Source: Paenalcaligenes suwonensis
GTDB taxonomy: Bacteria > Pseudomonadota > Gammaproteobacteria > Burkholderiales > Burkholderiaceae_B
DNA: 64,000 bases
Assembly: GCF_011290505.1 (NCBI RefSeq)
Contig: NZ_JAANPV010000001.1
Location: forward strand, 609,315 to 673,314
Reading direction: 5' to 3'
Shown here: positions 42,019-50,556 of the stretch, piece by piece
How the letters are laid out: each line of letters starts with the position of its first letter
Numbering within the stretch: the first letter of the stretch is position 1
Translations under genes and position numbers: made by a program
The notes under the pieces: generated by a model
What the model was told of the DNA's origin: nothing
Database searches by the model: none
What the model saw: only the letters and a program-made list of their open reading frames with translations

Positions 42019-42931
42019 ATTCGCTTTCCAGTAAGTTGTCGGGCAGCCACTGACCGCCTAGTATTTCTTCGCAGCACTGTAGCCAAGCGCGTGCTGCCAG
42101 CGATAAATAGTGTCCGTTCCATACCGATGCTACTTCCCAGCGCAGTTGTTCAGGGGCTAAGGGTAGGGCTTTAAGGTGTGTGTGCGGGAAGCGCGCTAAA
42201 AAGGGCTCTGGCAGTATGGCAACGCCTAAACCAGAGTTAGCCAGCGATGCTACCCAGTCCCATTGACTACTTTGCGCCACAATATAGGGGCTTAGTCCTT
42301 CCTTAGCAAAGGCTTGTCGCAATAAGCGTGTCAGACCAAACTCGTTACCCATCCATATTTGAGGAATATTCTCTAAGTCTTTTATGTGCAGGGTTTTGCT
42401 TTTAGACGAAAAAAATGAGGCATTACCTAAGGCCCATACTTGATGCGATACCACGGCTTGGCTTTGCAAGGCTAAGTCAGAAGCCACTGGCAAAATACTA
42501 AAGCCCAACTCTAACTCTTGAAGCGCTACCTGCTGCTCGATGGCAGGACCGGGTAGCTCTTTAATATGCAGTTGAATATCGGGATAGCGCTTGGCAAAGG
42601 TTGTTAGCACGTCGGTAAACAGCAGATTAATCATGGGAGGAATGCCCAGCGCTAGCCTGCCTTGCTGTAGTGCCTGCGTTTGTCGCACATCGGTTTCTAG
42701 TCGTTGAATAGCGGCCAACACCTCTAGTCCACGCTCCCATACCACCTGCCCACTATCGCTCAGTAAGAACTGCTTGGCTTCTCGGATGATGAGGGTGTCG
42801 CCAAAGTCATCCTCTAGCTGCCGCACCATCTTGCTGACCGTGGATTGAGTGACTCCCATATGCTGCGCCGCAACAGTAAAGCTGCGCTGGCGCACGGTTT
42901 CAATGAAATATTGCAGGGCTTTTACGTTCAT
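42017..42931 (-). CDS. LysR-family transcriptional regulator
   Basis: A 304-residue LysR regulator from ATG 42931 (MNVKALQYFIETVRQRSFTVAAQHMGVTQSTVSKMVRQLEDDFGDTLIIRE), with the N-terminal helix-turn-helix and a type-2 periplasmic-binding-fold effector domain (QGRLALGIPPMINLLFTDVL ... SLANSGLGVAILPEPFL). The preceding in-frame TTG adds 11 non-conserved residues. It is divergent from the CoA-transferase gene with about 95 bases between, so it probably controls that gene. The effector is unknown. Confidence 0.92.
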   Translation of the reverse strand: MNVKALQYFIETVRQRSFTVAAQHMGVTQSTVSKMVRQLEDDFGDTLIIREAKQFLLSDSGQVVWERGLEVLAAIQRLETDVRQTQALQQGRLALGIPPMINLLFTDVLTTFAKRYPDIQLHIKELPGPAIEQQVALQELELGFSILPVASDLALQSQAVVSHQVWALGNASFFSSKSKTLHIKDLENIPQIWMGNEFGLTRLLRQAFAKEGLSPYIVAQSSQWDWVASLANSGLGVAILPEPFLARFPHTHLKALPLAPEQLRWEVASVWNGHYLSLAARAWLQCCEEILGGQWLPDNLLESE

Positions 42932-43026
42932 AATTTTGGCATGGATAAAAGGAATGCTATTCAATCATTTTATTCATATTATCAATGATATTCTGCCTCC
43001 ACAATCACTAGAATCAGGAGATTAGA

Positions 43027-44535
43027 ATGTTCAAGGACCGCATACGATTAGCATCGCTAGAGCAAAAAGTTATGACTGCTGGGCAGGCGGCGCGCTTATT
43101 TAGTGATGGTATGACCGTGGGTATGAGTGGTTTTACCCGTGCGGGTGACTGTAAGGCGATGCCAGTAGCACTGGCTGAACGTGCCAAACAGGAAACTTTG
43201 CGTATTAATCTGCTGACTGGTGCTTCACTGGGTAATGGCAGCGATGGTTTGATGGCTGAAGCAGGGCTATTGGCCAAACGCTCGCCTTTCCAAGTGGATT
43301 CCACGCTACGCAAGAAAATTAATGCAGGTGAGGTGCTGTTTTGCGACTACCACCTCTCACAGCCTGCTGAGCAATTGCGCGCTCAAGGTGGGCGTCCTGT
43401 GGATATTGCGGTCATTGAAGCTGTGGCCATTACTGAAGATGGTGGCATTGTGCCCACTACCTCAGTAGGTAACTCTGCCAACTTCGTGGCTCAAGCTAAG
43501 CAAGTGATTGTGGAAATCAACCTGAGCATGCCTGTGGCGTTGGAAGGCCTGCACGATATCTATATTCCTGAAGATAGACCTAACCGTCAGCCTATCCCTA
43601 TTACTGAAATTTCGGAACGCATTGGCCACACTACGATTAAGGTGTATCCAGAGCGTATTGCGGCTATCGTGATTACCGATGCACCAGACAGTCCTTCTAC
43701 AGCGACACCGCCAGATGCTGAAACTGATGCAATCGCAGCGCACGTGGTGAGTTTCTTGCAAGGCGAGGTAGAGGCCGGTCGATTGACTGAAGAGCTGCTG
43801 CCATTGCAGGTAGGTATTGGGTCTATTGCTAATGCTGTCACGTACGGTTTGGCAGAGTCCTCATTTAAAAATCTCAGCATGTACTCCGAGGTGCTGCAAG
43901 ACAGCGCGGTAGCGTTGCTGGATTCGGGGCATTTGCGTTTTGCATCGGCGTCATCGGTTACGTTGACAGCGCCTGTGATGAACAAGTTTATGGACAACCT
44001 AGAGCGTTACCGTCATCAGGTAGTGCTGCGTCCACAAGAAATTAGTAACCACCCTGAACTGGTACGTCGCTTAGGCATTATTGCGATTAATGCGGCATTG
44101 GAGTTTGATATTTACGGCAACGTAAACTCCACTCATGTCAGCGGCACTCATATGATGAACGGTATTGGTGGTTCAGGCGATTTTGCCCGTAATGCGCACT
44201 TGTCTATTTTTGTGACCAAGTCTTTGGCCAAAGGTGGTGACATTAGTCGTGTGGTGCCTATGGTGTCACACGTGGATCATTGCGAGCACGACGTAGACGT
44301 TCTGGTTACAGAATGCGGTTTGGCTGACCTGCGAGGGTTGGCTCCGCGTGAACGTGCTGTCAAGATTATTGAAAATTGTGTACACCCCGATTTTCGCGAA
44401 ACAATGGCTTCTTACTTTGAGCGCGCCTGTCAGCGTGGCGGCCACACACCCCACCTCTTAGAAGAGGCATTGTCCTGGCACTTGCGCTATGAGCAAACCG
44501 GGTCTATGCGTGAAACAGCAGATGCTGCTGTGTAA
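43027..44535 (+). CDS. Acetyl-CoA hydrolase/succinyl-CoA:acetate CoA-transferase family protein
   Basis: A 502-residue class I CoA-transferase. N-terminal VMTAGQAARLFSDGMTVGMSGFTRAGDCKAMPVALAERA, GGIVPTTSVGNS, QVGIGSIANAV, and the catalytic Glu in MYSEVLQDS (about residue 295) are visible, as is HVSGTHMMNGIGGSGDFARNA. It resembles AarC/Cat1-type enzymes moving CoA between succinate and acetate. With pta-ackA nearby, it suggests acetate handling. The substrate pair is inferred. Regulated probably by the divergent LysR protein. Confidence 0.9.
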   Translation: MFKDRIRLASLEQKVMTAGQAARLFSDGMTVGMSGFTRAGDCKAMPVALAERAKQETLRINLLTGASLGNGSDGLMAEAGLLAKRSPFQVDSTLRKKINAGEVLFCDYHLSQPAEQLRAQGGRPVDIAVIEAVAITEDGGIVPTTSVGNSANFVAQAKQVIVEINLSMPVALEGLHDIYIPEDRPNRQPIPITEISERIGHTTIKVYPERIAAIVITDAPDSPSTATPPDAETDAIAAHVVSFLQGEVEAGRLTEELLPLQVGIGSIANAVTYGLAESSFKNLSMYSEVLQDSAVALLDSGHLRFASASSVTLTAPVMNKFMDNLERYRHQVVLRPQEISNHPELVRRLGIIAINAALEFDIYGNVNSTHVSGTHMMNGIGGSGDFARNAHLSIFVTKSLAKGGDISRVVPMVSHVDHCEHDVDVLVTECGLADLRGLAPRERAVKIIENCVHPDFRETMASYFERACQRGGHTPHLLEEALSWHLRYEQTGSMRETADAAV

Positions 44536-44569
44536 CGTGTTTTGAAAAAACCATATCTTGTGGGTTTTT

Positions 44570-44594
44570 ACCGGCGTAGAGCCGGTTTTTTTTT
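44570..44594 (+). terminator. Terminator after the CoA-transferase gene
   Basis: ACCGGC/GCCGGT stem with 5-base loop and T9. Confidence 0.9.
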
Positions 44595-44662
44595 GCCGTG
44601 CGTTAAGACTTGCTGTAGGTTGGAGTAATATGTTTTTTTAACACTACAGTTAGGTGAAGCAG

Positions 44663-45310
44663 GTGTTCGAGAGTATAGGGGTAATCAATTTAGGAACCTA
44701 TCTAGCAGGTGCGCTCCTGATTATTCTTTTGCCTGGGCCAAACTCACTGTATGTGCTGGCCACCGCTGCTACACACGGTGTGCGTGACGGTTATAAAGCG
44801 GCGCTTGGTATTTTTATCGGTGACAGTATTTTGCTGTTTTTGACCGCAGCAGGCGCGGCATCGTTACTTCAAACTTTACCTGCCTTGTTCTACACCATCA
44901 GAATGGTAGGGGCGGTGTATCTAGCCTATTTAGGCGTTCGTATTTTATGGTCGTTGTTGCACCCGCAACCAGCCGTTGAGGTACGCACCATTAGCACCGA
45001 GAAAGCGCATGGCGAAAGTCGCCTGTTTAAAGCGCTTACTCTGAGTTTGCTAAATCCTAAAGCCATCTTGTTTCTGGTTTCCTTTTTTGTGCAATTTGTA
45101 GACCCCAGCAAAGGCCATCCTTGGTTGGCTTTCTTGGTGTTAGGGGTATTCTTGCAAGTTTTCAGCATGGCATATTTGTCAGCGCTGATTTTTGGTGGAT
45201 CGCGTCTGGCCAGCGCGTTCAGGCGTCGCCGTCGTTTGGCTAGCGGAGCAAGTGCCGCGGTAGGGCTGTTATTTATTGGTTTTGCTGTGCGTATGGCATT
45301 TGCCCGTTAA
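44663..45310 (+). CDS. LysE-superfamily amino acid exporter, LeuE-like
   Basis: A 215-residue inner-membrane exporter with about six helices. The start is GTG 44663, with TAGGTG upstream; it gives MFESIGVINLGTYLAGALLIILLPGPNSLYVLATAATHG, matching the LeuE N-terminus better than a GTG three codons earlier. The PGPN motif and SLLNPKAILFLVSFFVQF are family hallmarks. LeuE exports leucine and analogues, but the downstream meso-diaminopimelate dehydrogenase gene, 22 bases away, raises lysine- or DAP-pathway amino acids as substrates. Confidence 0.9.
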   Translation: MFESIGVINLGTYLAGALLIILLPGPNSLYVLATAATHGVRDGYKAALGIFIGDSILLFLTAAGAASLLQTLPALFYTIRMVGAVYLAYLGVRILWSLLHPQPAVEVRTISTEKAHGESRLFKALTLSLLNPKAILFLVSFFVQFVDPSKGHPWLAFLVLGVFLQVFSMAYLSALIFGGSRLASAFRRRRRLASGASAAVGLLFIGFAVRMAFAR

Positions 45311-45332
45311 TGAGTTAATTGATAAAGGAAAA

Positions 45333-46322
45333 ATGATGAGTTCTCCTGTTCGAGTAGCGATTGCTGGTTATGGCAATCTGGGGCGTGGTGTAGAGCTAGC
45401 CCTGCGACAGAATCCTGACATGCAACTGGTTGCGGTCTTTACCCGTCGTAATCCTGCGGATGTGAAACCGTTAACTGCTGGTGTGCCGGTATACAGCTTG
45501 GACGATGCTGAACAGCATAAAGATAGCGTGGATGTGATGATCCTGTGCGGTGGTTCTAAAAATGACCTGCCAGAGCAAGGCCCTCACTTGGCGCAATGGT
45601 TCAACACTATAGACAGTTTTGATACCCACGCTAAGATCCCTGAGTACTTTGCTGCCGTGGATGCAGTAGCTAGCCGTACTAAAAACGTAGCTATTATTTC
45701 GGTGGGTTGGGATCCAGGTCTGTTCTCGCTGAACCGTTTGGCTGGTGAAGTAGTGCTTCCAGAAGGCAATACGTACACTTTCTGGGGTAAAGGCTTAAGC
45801 CAAGGTCACTCTGATGCAATCCGTCGTGTGGATGGCGTTAAAGCTGGCGTGCAGTACACATTGCCAATCGAAGATGCTGTGAACCGTGTACGTAGTGGCG
45901 AAAACCCAGAGCTGAGCACACGCGAAAAACATCGCCGTGAATGTTTTGTGGTATTGGAAAATGCAGCAGACGAAGCACGCGTGCGTGACGAAATCGTGAC
46001 TATGCCTGATTACTTTGCTGATTACGACACTACCGTTAATTTCATCAGTGAAGCAGAGTTGAAAGCCAATCACTCAGCTATGCCGCATGGTGGTTTTGTG
46101 ATTCGTAGTGGTGTGTCCGGTGCTGGTACATCGCAAATTGTAGAGTACTCCTTGACCTTGGGTAGCAATCCAGAATTCACCTCTAGTGTATTGGTTGCCT
46201 ATGCCCGTGCAGCACACCGTTTGGCCCAAGCTGGTGATGCAGGTGCGAAAACAGTATTTGATGTGGCTCCAGGCTTGTTGTCACCCAAATCTGCTGCGCA
46301 GTTGCGTAAGGAACTTCTATGA
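45333..46322 (+). CDS. ddh: meso-diaminopimelate D-dehydrogenase
   Basis: A 329-residue NADP-dependent dehydrogenase; the start is one of two adjacent ATGs after AAAGGA. Family features are VAIAGYGNLGRGVELALRQNPDM, VFTRRNPADVK, ILCGGSKNDLPEQGP, NTIDSFDTHAKIPEYFAAVDAV, ISVGWDPGLFSLNR and GKGLSQGHSDAIRRVDGVK. It makes meso-DAP from tetrahydrodipicolinate and ammonia in one step, bypassing the succinylase route common in betaproteobacteria, or runs in reverse on D-amino-acid centres. The readings from 45276 overlap the exporter gene and are not used. Confidence 0.92.
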   Translation: MMSSPVRVAIAGYGNLGRGVELALRQNPDMQLVAVFTRRNPADVKPLTAGVPVYSLDDAEQHKDSVDVMILCGGSKNDLPEQGPHLAQWFNTIDSFDTHAKIPEYFAAVDAVASRTKNVAIISVGWDPGLFSLNRLAGEVVLPEGNTYTFWGKGLSQGHSDAIRRVDGVKAGVQYTLPIEDAVNRVRSGENPELSTREKHRRECFVVLENAADEARVRDEIVTMPDYFADYDTTVNFISEAELKANHSAMPHGGFVIRSGVSGAGTSQIVEYSLTLGSNPEFTSSVLVAYARAAHRLAQAGDAGAKTVFDVAPGLLSPKSAAQLRKELL

Positions 46323-46368
46323 TACCTGCCGCCTCGCTCGGAAACGGGCTTGTATTAGGCAGCACCCG

Positions 46369-46400
46369 AACCTGGCAGATTTTCTGCCAGGTTTTCTTTT
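46369..46400 (+). terminator. Terminator after ddh
   Basis: AACCTGGCAGA/TCTGCCAGGTT stem, 3-base loop, then TTTTCTTTT; six bases before the stop of the convergent MATE gene. Confidence 0.88.
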
Positions 46401-46405
46401 AGGGC

Positions 46406-47794
46406 TTAGCGTACGTATTCACGTTCCAGCAGGCGTCGGCTATACCGGTACCAGCGTAGCGTCATAAGAATGGCTACAACAGTTAAGCCGCATACCAAAC
46501 CAATCCATATCCCCACGCCTTCCATATCTAAGCCGAAGGCCAGCCATGCGCCAATAGGAACGCCTATTAGCCAATAACCAATCAAGGCCAACAGCATGGG
46601 GGTGCGGGTATCGTATAAGCCTCGTAACATACCAGCGGCAACGGCTTGAGCGCCATCGGTTAGCTGGAAGAGGGCAGCAAAGAAAATAAAATGCGTGGCC
46701 GTGATAATGACGGCACGGTTTTCGGGGGCGTTAATGTTAATGAAGAAGCGAATAAGCTGTTCAGGCATGCCCCACATCAACATAGCGGTGACTCCCATAC
46801 AGCTGACCCCTAGTAGGTACGATGCCCAGCCAGCACGTACGGCAGCACGTGGGTCGGCCCTACCGTTGGCTAAGCCCACCCGTATGGTGGCTACCTGACC
46901 AAATCCTAACGGGAACATATAGGTGATGGTGCAGATTTGCATGGTGATGGCATGTGCTGCTAACGAGGTGGAACCAATCAGTCCCATCATGATGATGGCA
47001 GCGTAGAACACCATCGTTTCTAGTGTGAAAGTGATAGCGATAGGAAACCCTAGTTTTAATATTTCCCATTGCAATGCAGGCTGGAAAGTCCAGCGGTGAG
47101 CACGCAATTGCAAAAACGAAAACTCGGGGTGTTTATGGGCGACCACCAGCATGCCAATGAACATAAACAAACTGGACAGCACGCTGGATATCCCTGCGCC
47201 AGCGATACCTAAGGCTGGTAGACCTAAGTGACCAAATATCAGTAACCACCCTAGCAATGCATTGAGCAAGATCGCTAAGGTAGCGATGAGTAGTGTCCAC
47301 AGTGGGCGTTCATAGGCCGCGAGTAGCGAGCGTAGGACTAAATAGAATAAATAGGGTAGCAACGCCCATTGCAGGTTATGCATGTAGTGCCCAGCCATTG
47401 CCGCGGCCTCGGGCGTTTGTCCTAGCATTAACAGTATGCTTTCGCTGTTCCAGAGTAAAAGCCAAAAGGGCAGGCACACTAATAGAGCGGTATAGAAACC
47501 GTGGTGAATAATCGTACGTATAGCCTGCTTGTTATTGCGATCTTTCCCTAGCGTGGTGGCGAGCATAGGGATAATGGCAGACAGCAACCCTAGGCTGAAA
47601 ATCATGCACGCTTGGTACATACCACCCGCTAAGGTAGCTGAGGCCAATTGTTCTTTACCCAGATGGCCTATATAGATCACATTGGTGGTTAGCAATGCGA
47701 TTTGTGCCAGATTGGTCAGAATAAGGGGGGAGCCTAGGCTGATAGAGGCTTTAATTTCTTGTAGCCAGCCTACTTGCGTTGCATTCGTTGTCAT
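46406..47794 (-). CDS. MATE-family multidrug efflux transporter
   Basis: A 462-residue inner-membrane protein with about twelve helices in two halves, starting at ATG 47794. NorM-type motifs are LGSPLILTNLAQIALLTTNVIYIGHLGKEQLASATLAGGMYQ, GLGLLSAIIPMLATTLG-like FSLGLLSAIIPMLA, and in the second half FPLGFGQVATIRVGLANGRADP and DGAQAVAAGMLRGLYDTRTPM. It exports cationic drugs in exchange for Na+ or H+; the true substrate is unknown. No local regulator is evident. Confidence 0.92.
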   Translation of the reverse strand: MTTNATQVGWLQEIKASISLGSPLILTNLAQIALLTTNVIYIGHLGKEQLASATLAGGMYQACMIFSLGLLSAIIPMLATTLGKDRNNKQAIRTIIHHGFYTALLVCLPFWLLLWNSESILLMLGQTPEAAAMAGHYMHNLQWALLPYLFYLVLRSLLAAYERPLWTLLIATLAILLNALLGWLLIFGHLGLPALGIAGAGISSVLSSLFMFIGMLVVAHKHPEFSFLQLRAHRWTFQPALQWEILKLGFPIAITFTLETMVFYAAIIMMGLIGSTSLAAHAITMQICTITYMFPLGFGQVATIRVGLANGRADPRAAVRAGWASYLLGVSCMGVTAMLMWGMPEQLIRFFININAPENRAVIITATHFIFFAALFQLTDGAQAVAAGMLRGLYDTRTPMLLALIGYWLIGVPIGAWLAFGLDMEGVGIWIGLVCGLTVVAILMTLRWYRYSRRLLEREYVR

Positions 47795-47868
47795 ACCCGT
47801 TACAAGAGAAAATAAAACCACCCCCTAGAATTACAGTTGGCAGGGGGCTGCCATAGTACACTTGCGTT

Positions 47869-48276
47869 ATGCGCTACTGGAACAGAGCTTACTCGCGTTT
47901 AATGTCACTCTCGCTAACAGCATGTTTGCTGATAGCGGTGTTGGTGCGTGGTGTGATTCCAGTGGGGTTTATGCCGGCGCCTTTGGGCGCAGAGGCCATG
48001 TCTGCCCTGACATTCTGTGTCAACGGGCTATCAAGTCAGAATATCGCTTTCTTACACTTGGCGCAATCGTCACCCATAGAGGGTGAGAGTCATCCTGTGC
48101 ACGAGTGTGCTTTTGGTGCAGGGCACAGCAAAGAATATATTTCTAGCGATGGCATATCGACCATTGTAGGAGTGTGGCTACTTGGCATAGCATTACTACG
48201 CCCAAGAAAGTACGGTTTGCTAGGGTTGCGTCAGTCTGTTCTGCCTTTAGGTGCAAGAGCTCCGCCTGTTTGTTGA
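47869..48276 (+). CDS. DUF2946-like small membrane protein
   Basis: A 135-residue protein with an N-terminal membrane segment (LTACLLIAVLVRGVIPVGFMPAPLGAEAMS), a central region with Cys and His (LTFCVNG ... HPVHECAFGAGHSKEY), a second hydrophobic stretch (ISTIVGVWLLGIALL), and an end LGARAPPVC. The RALIPxGFMP and RAPP patterns resemble DUF2946 proteins, which are often encoded beside copper-uptake genes. The next gene is a PCu(A)C copper chaperone, 84 bases away. No strong Shine-Dalgarno is seen; the function is unknown but a metal role is plausible. Confidence 0.65.
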   Translation: MRYWNRAYSRLMSLSLTACLLIAVLVRGVIPVGFMPAPLGAEAMSALTFCVNGLSSQNIAFLHLAQSSPIEGESHPVHECAFGAGHSKEYISSDGISTIVGVWLLGIALLRPRKYGLLGLRQSVLPLGARAPPVC

Positions 48277-48360
48277 TGTATGGCACAGCCACGCTAGTGT
48301 GGCCAGGGCTATAGGCCCATACGTAATACCTATATCTATAGAAAACAAACAGGAAATCTC

Positions 48361-48873
48361 ATGAAAAAAACAGTAACTATTTTGGGCGTGCTGGGTGCAT
48401 TGGGTGTGGCAATGAGTGTACAAGCGCAGGGGCATGGTGGTCATGCCATGATGGATCACAGTGCTATGTGGCAGCACGCCAGCACAGCGACTACTGTCTC
48501 AGTGCAGCATTGTTGGATCCGAAACATTCCTACGCCAGCACCATCCGCCGGCTATTTTGAGGTGCTTAATAACGGCAGCGAAACGGTACAGTTGTTGGCA
48601 GCGGAATCCGATCGTTATGGCGATATCATGCTGCACCAAACCGTAACCGAAGATGGTCTGGCGAAAATGCGTATGGCCGATAAAATTGATATCGCCGCCG
48701 GCAGCCAGTTGGATTTCGTGCCGGGTGGTTACCACGCCATGCTAGAAAAACCATCTAGTCCTGTGGATGTGGGTGAGCATGTGACGATGCGTTTCTTGTT
48801 TAGCAATCAGCAAGTGGCAACGGCACAGTGCGAAGTGCGTGCAGCGGGTGCACGTAACGAGCATTCGCATTAA
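48361..48873 (+). CDS. Periplasmic copper chaperone PCu(A)C
   Basis: A 170-residue secreted protein: signal peptide ending AMSVQAQ, a His/Met-rich N-terminal stretch (HGGHAMMDHSAMWQH), and the PCu(A)C domain. Copper ligands fit the H-x-M pattern: IMLHQT, KMRM, and GGYHAMLEKP. The C-terminal tail is also His-rich. Such proteins deliver Cu(I) to cytochrome oxidase Cu(A) or Cu(B) sites. An AGGAA lies about 8 bases upstream of the ATG. Ends with a terminator. Confidence 0.92.
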   Translation: MKKTVTILGVLGALGVAMSVQAQGHGGHAMMDHSAMWQHASTATTVSVQHCWIRNIPTPAPSAGYFEVLNNGSETVQLLAAESDRYGDIMLHQTVTEDGLAKMRMADKIDIAAGSQLDFVPGGYHAMLEKPSSPVDVGEHVTMRFLFSNQQVATAQCEVRAAGARNEHSH

Positions 48874-48892
48874 GAAAAGTTATACACAGCAT

Positions 48893-48923
48893 AAAAAAAC
48901 AGGGCTTATAGCCCTGTTTTTTT
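48893..48923. terminator. Bidirectional terminator after the PCu(A)C gene
   Basis: A7, ACAGGGCT/AGCCCTGT stem, T7; shared with the convergent hydrolase gene, whose stop it touches. Confidence 0.92.
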
Positions 48924-49740
48924 ATGGTTCTAGCGCCGAGCCAGTTCTGGCTTGTTGGTTATCTGTTGCGGCCAAAAAGCGCAATAAGCTTTGATTAAAG
49001 GCTTTGGGGTTGGCTAGATTCATGCCGTGCGCAGCGTGAGCAATAGTCACCTCATAGGCATGAGGGAAAAATTGTAGTAGCTGTTGTATGCATTCCGCAT
49101 AGCGCGTCGGACTATGCTGTCCACCCATAAAAAGTACAGGGCAGTGCAGTTGTGTAGATAAAGCAGGTAAATCTACAAGGTAGCGTTGTTCGTGTGATTG
49201 TGGTCCTAAGGTAGCGGCATTATCGTGCACCATTTCCCTAAACCAACGCACCATCTGACGCCACGTACCTTCGCCATTTACCGCATCCACGAATAAGGCA
49301 AGACCTGCATCCACATCGCCTTGGTCTATTAAGGTACAGGCGTCTTGCAAGTATGGGGCTGCTGGAGCTTGAGTGGATTGCACCAACCCTGGATCCGCCA
49401 GCGTGAGCGACTTCAAGCGTGTGGGGGCGAGCTCTGCGAGCAGCAAAGTCACGACAGCACCACGTGAGTGGCCAACAATGTGAAAGCGGCTGTCAGGGCC
49501 TAATAAAGCGTCTAGCTGCTGCAGCAGTGTGTGGGCTTGTGTGCGGGCGTCAAAATTCGGTAGATCTAAGCTGGGCCAATAGCCAGCCAAGCTAGGGGCG
49601 ATGACACGATGCGTGTGCGACAGGTCGCTAAGTTGCCAGCGCCAGTATCGGTAGTCGCACAAGGAACCATGTACGAGCACAACTGGTGAGCCTGAGCCCT
49701 GATCTAGGTAAAGAGGGGAAGAGGCGGTGGGTTCCAGCAT
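48922..49740 (-). CDS. Alpha/beta-fold hydrolase
   Basis: A 272-residue hydrolase with oxyanion region VVLVHGSLCDYRYW, nucleophile elbow GHSRGAVV (GxSxG), and a late catalytic His (AHAAHGMNL). The acid residue is probably in the LFMGGQHSPTRY region. No signal peptide. Family members include esterases, haloperoxidases and ring-cleavage hydrolases; the substrate is not identifiable. It lies downstream of the cpoB terminator, so it is likely separate from the Tol-Pal operon. Confidence 0.85.
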   Translation of the reverse strand: MLEPTASSPLYLDQGSGSPVVLVHGSLCDYRYWRWQLSDLSHTHRVIAPSLAGYWPSLDLPNFDARTQAHTLLQQLDALLGPDSRFHIVGHSRGAVVTLLLAELAPTRLKSLTLADPGLVQSTQAPAAPYLQDACTLIDQGDVDAGLALFVDAVNGEGTWRQMVRWFREMVHDNAATLGPQSHEQRYLVDLPALSTQLHCPVLFMGGQHSPTRYAECIQQLLQFFPHAYEVTIAHAAHGMNLANPKAFNQSLLRFLAATDNQQARTGSALEP

Positions 49741-49760
49741 GATAAAAAGCTATAGAAGAG

Positions 49761-49793
49761 AAAAAACGCCCCACAAGTAGGTGGAGCGTTTTT
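49761..49793 (-). terminator. Terminator after cpoB
   Basis: On the minus strand AAAAACGC-CCAC type stem (AACGCTCCAC/GTGGGGCGTT, one mismatch) followed by T6, closing the Tol-Pal operon. Confidence 0.85.
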
Positions 49794-49807
49794 GAGACGT
49801 AACGATA

Positions 49808-50476
49808 TTAACGCAGTAGTTCTAGGCGATTTTTTGCCGTGTCTGCTGCAGCTGTACCGGGGTAGTCTTTAACGATGCGTTGCAGCGTTTTTTGTGCACC
49901 CGCTAGATCGTTTTGCTCTACTTCACTAGAGGCAATAACCATCAAAGCATCAGCGGCGCGTGGACTGCCTGGGCGATCCTTAACCAGCGCTTGTAGCTTC
50001 TGAATAGCACCACGGAAGTTACGTGAGGCGTACAGCGCACTGCCTTCGTAAAAACGAACTTCGTCTAGTTGTGGGCTGTTTGGGTAGGCATCAATAAAGG
50101 CAGAGAAGCCACTGGCTGCTTGCGGATATTGACCACTACGGTAGAGGTCCATGGCGCCTTCGTAAGCGGCTTGCTCTTGAGGGTCGTCAAACAAGGTCTG
50201 GTTTGTATCGCCTTCTTGACCTTGGGAGTTCTGCCAGCTGAGCTGCTCTACTTTACCGCGTAGTGTGGCAACCTCTTGGCGCAGCATTTCTACCTCGTCT
50301 GCTAAGCGCAGGCGGGCTTGCTGGTTTTGCTCATTCATTTGGCGTACTTGCTGGCGTAGTTCCAGAATCGCGCGTCTGGCTTCATCATCAGCAAAAGCTT
50401 CGGCAGGCATCGCTGTAAAGAGAAACAGCGAAGCAAAGGAGGGCAATAACAGTCGGCGTAAAGGCAAGTTCTTCAT
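49808..50476 (-). CDS. cpoB: Cell division coordinator CpoB (Tol-Pal system protein YbgF)
   Basis: A 222-residue periplasmic protein from ATG 50476: signal peptide ending near AMPAEAFA, a trimerising coiled coil (RRAILELRQQVRQMNEQNQQARLRLADEVEMLRQEV, about residues 33-75), a linker, and a C-terminal TPR domain (AAYEGAMDLYRSGQYPQAASGFSAFIDAYPNSPQLDEVRFY). CpoB links peptidoglycan synthesis to Tol-driven constriction. Last gene of the Tol-Pal cluster, separated from pal by a terminator-like hairpin. Confidence 0.93.
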   Translation of the reverse strand: MKNLPLRRLLLPSFASLFLFTAMPAEAFADDEARRAILELRQQVRQMNEQNQQARLRLADEVEMLRQEVATLRGKVEQLSWQNSQGQEGDTNQTLFDDPQEQAAYEGAMDLYRSGQYPQAASGFSAFIDAYPNSPQLDEVRFYEGSALYASRNFRGAIQKLQALVKDRPGSPRAADALMVIASSEVEQNDLAGAQKTLQRIVKDYPGTAAADTAKNRLELLR

Positions 50477-50494
50477 GTCAGTGTCTCGAGTCAA

Positions 50495-50536
50495 TAAAAA
50501 CGCCGTGATGGGCAAACTTGCCACCACGGCGTTTAG
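50495..50536 (-). terminator. Terminator-like hairpin between pal and cpoB
   Basis: On the minus strand AACGCCGTG/CACGGCGTT encloses an inner GGCAA/TTGCC stem and is followed by TTTTTATT. It probably reduces read-through into cpoB, so pal is expressed above it. Confidence 0.75.
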
Positions 50537-50556
50537 TGTAAACCAGCTTTTAAAAA

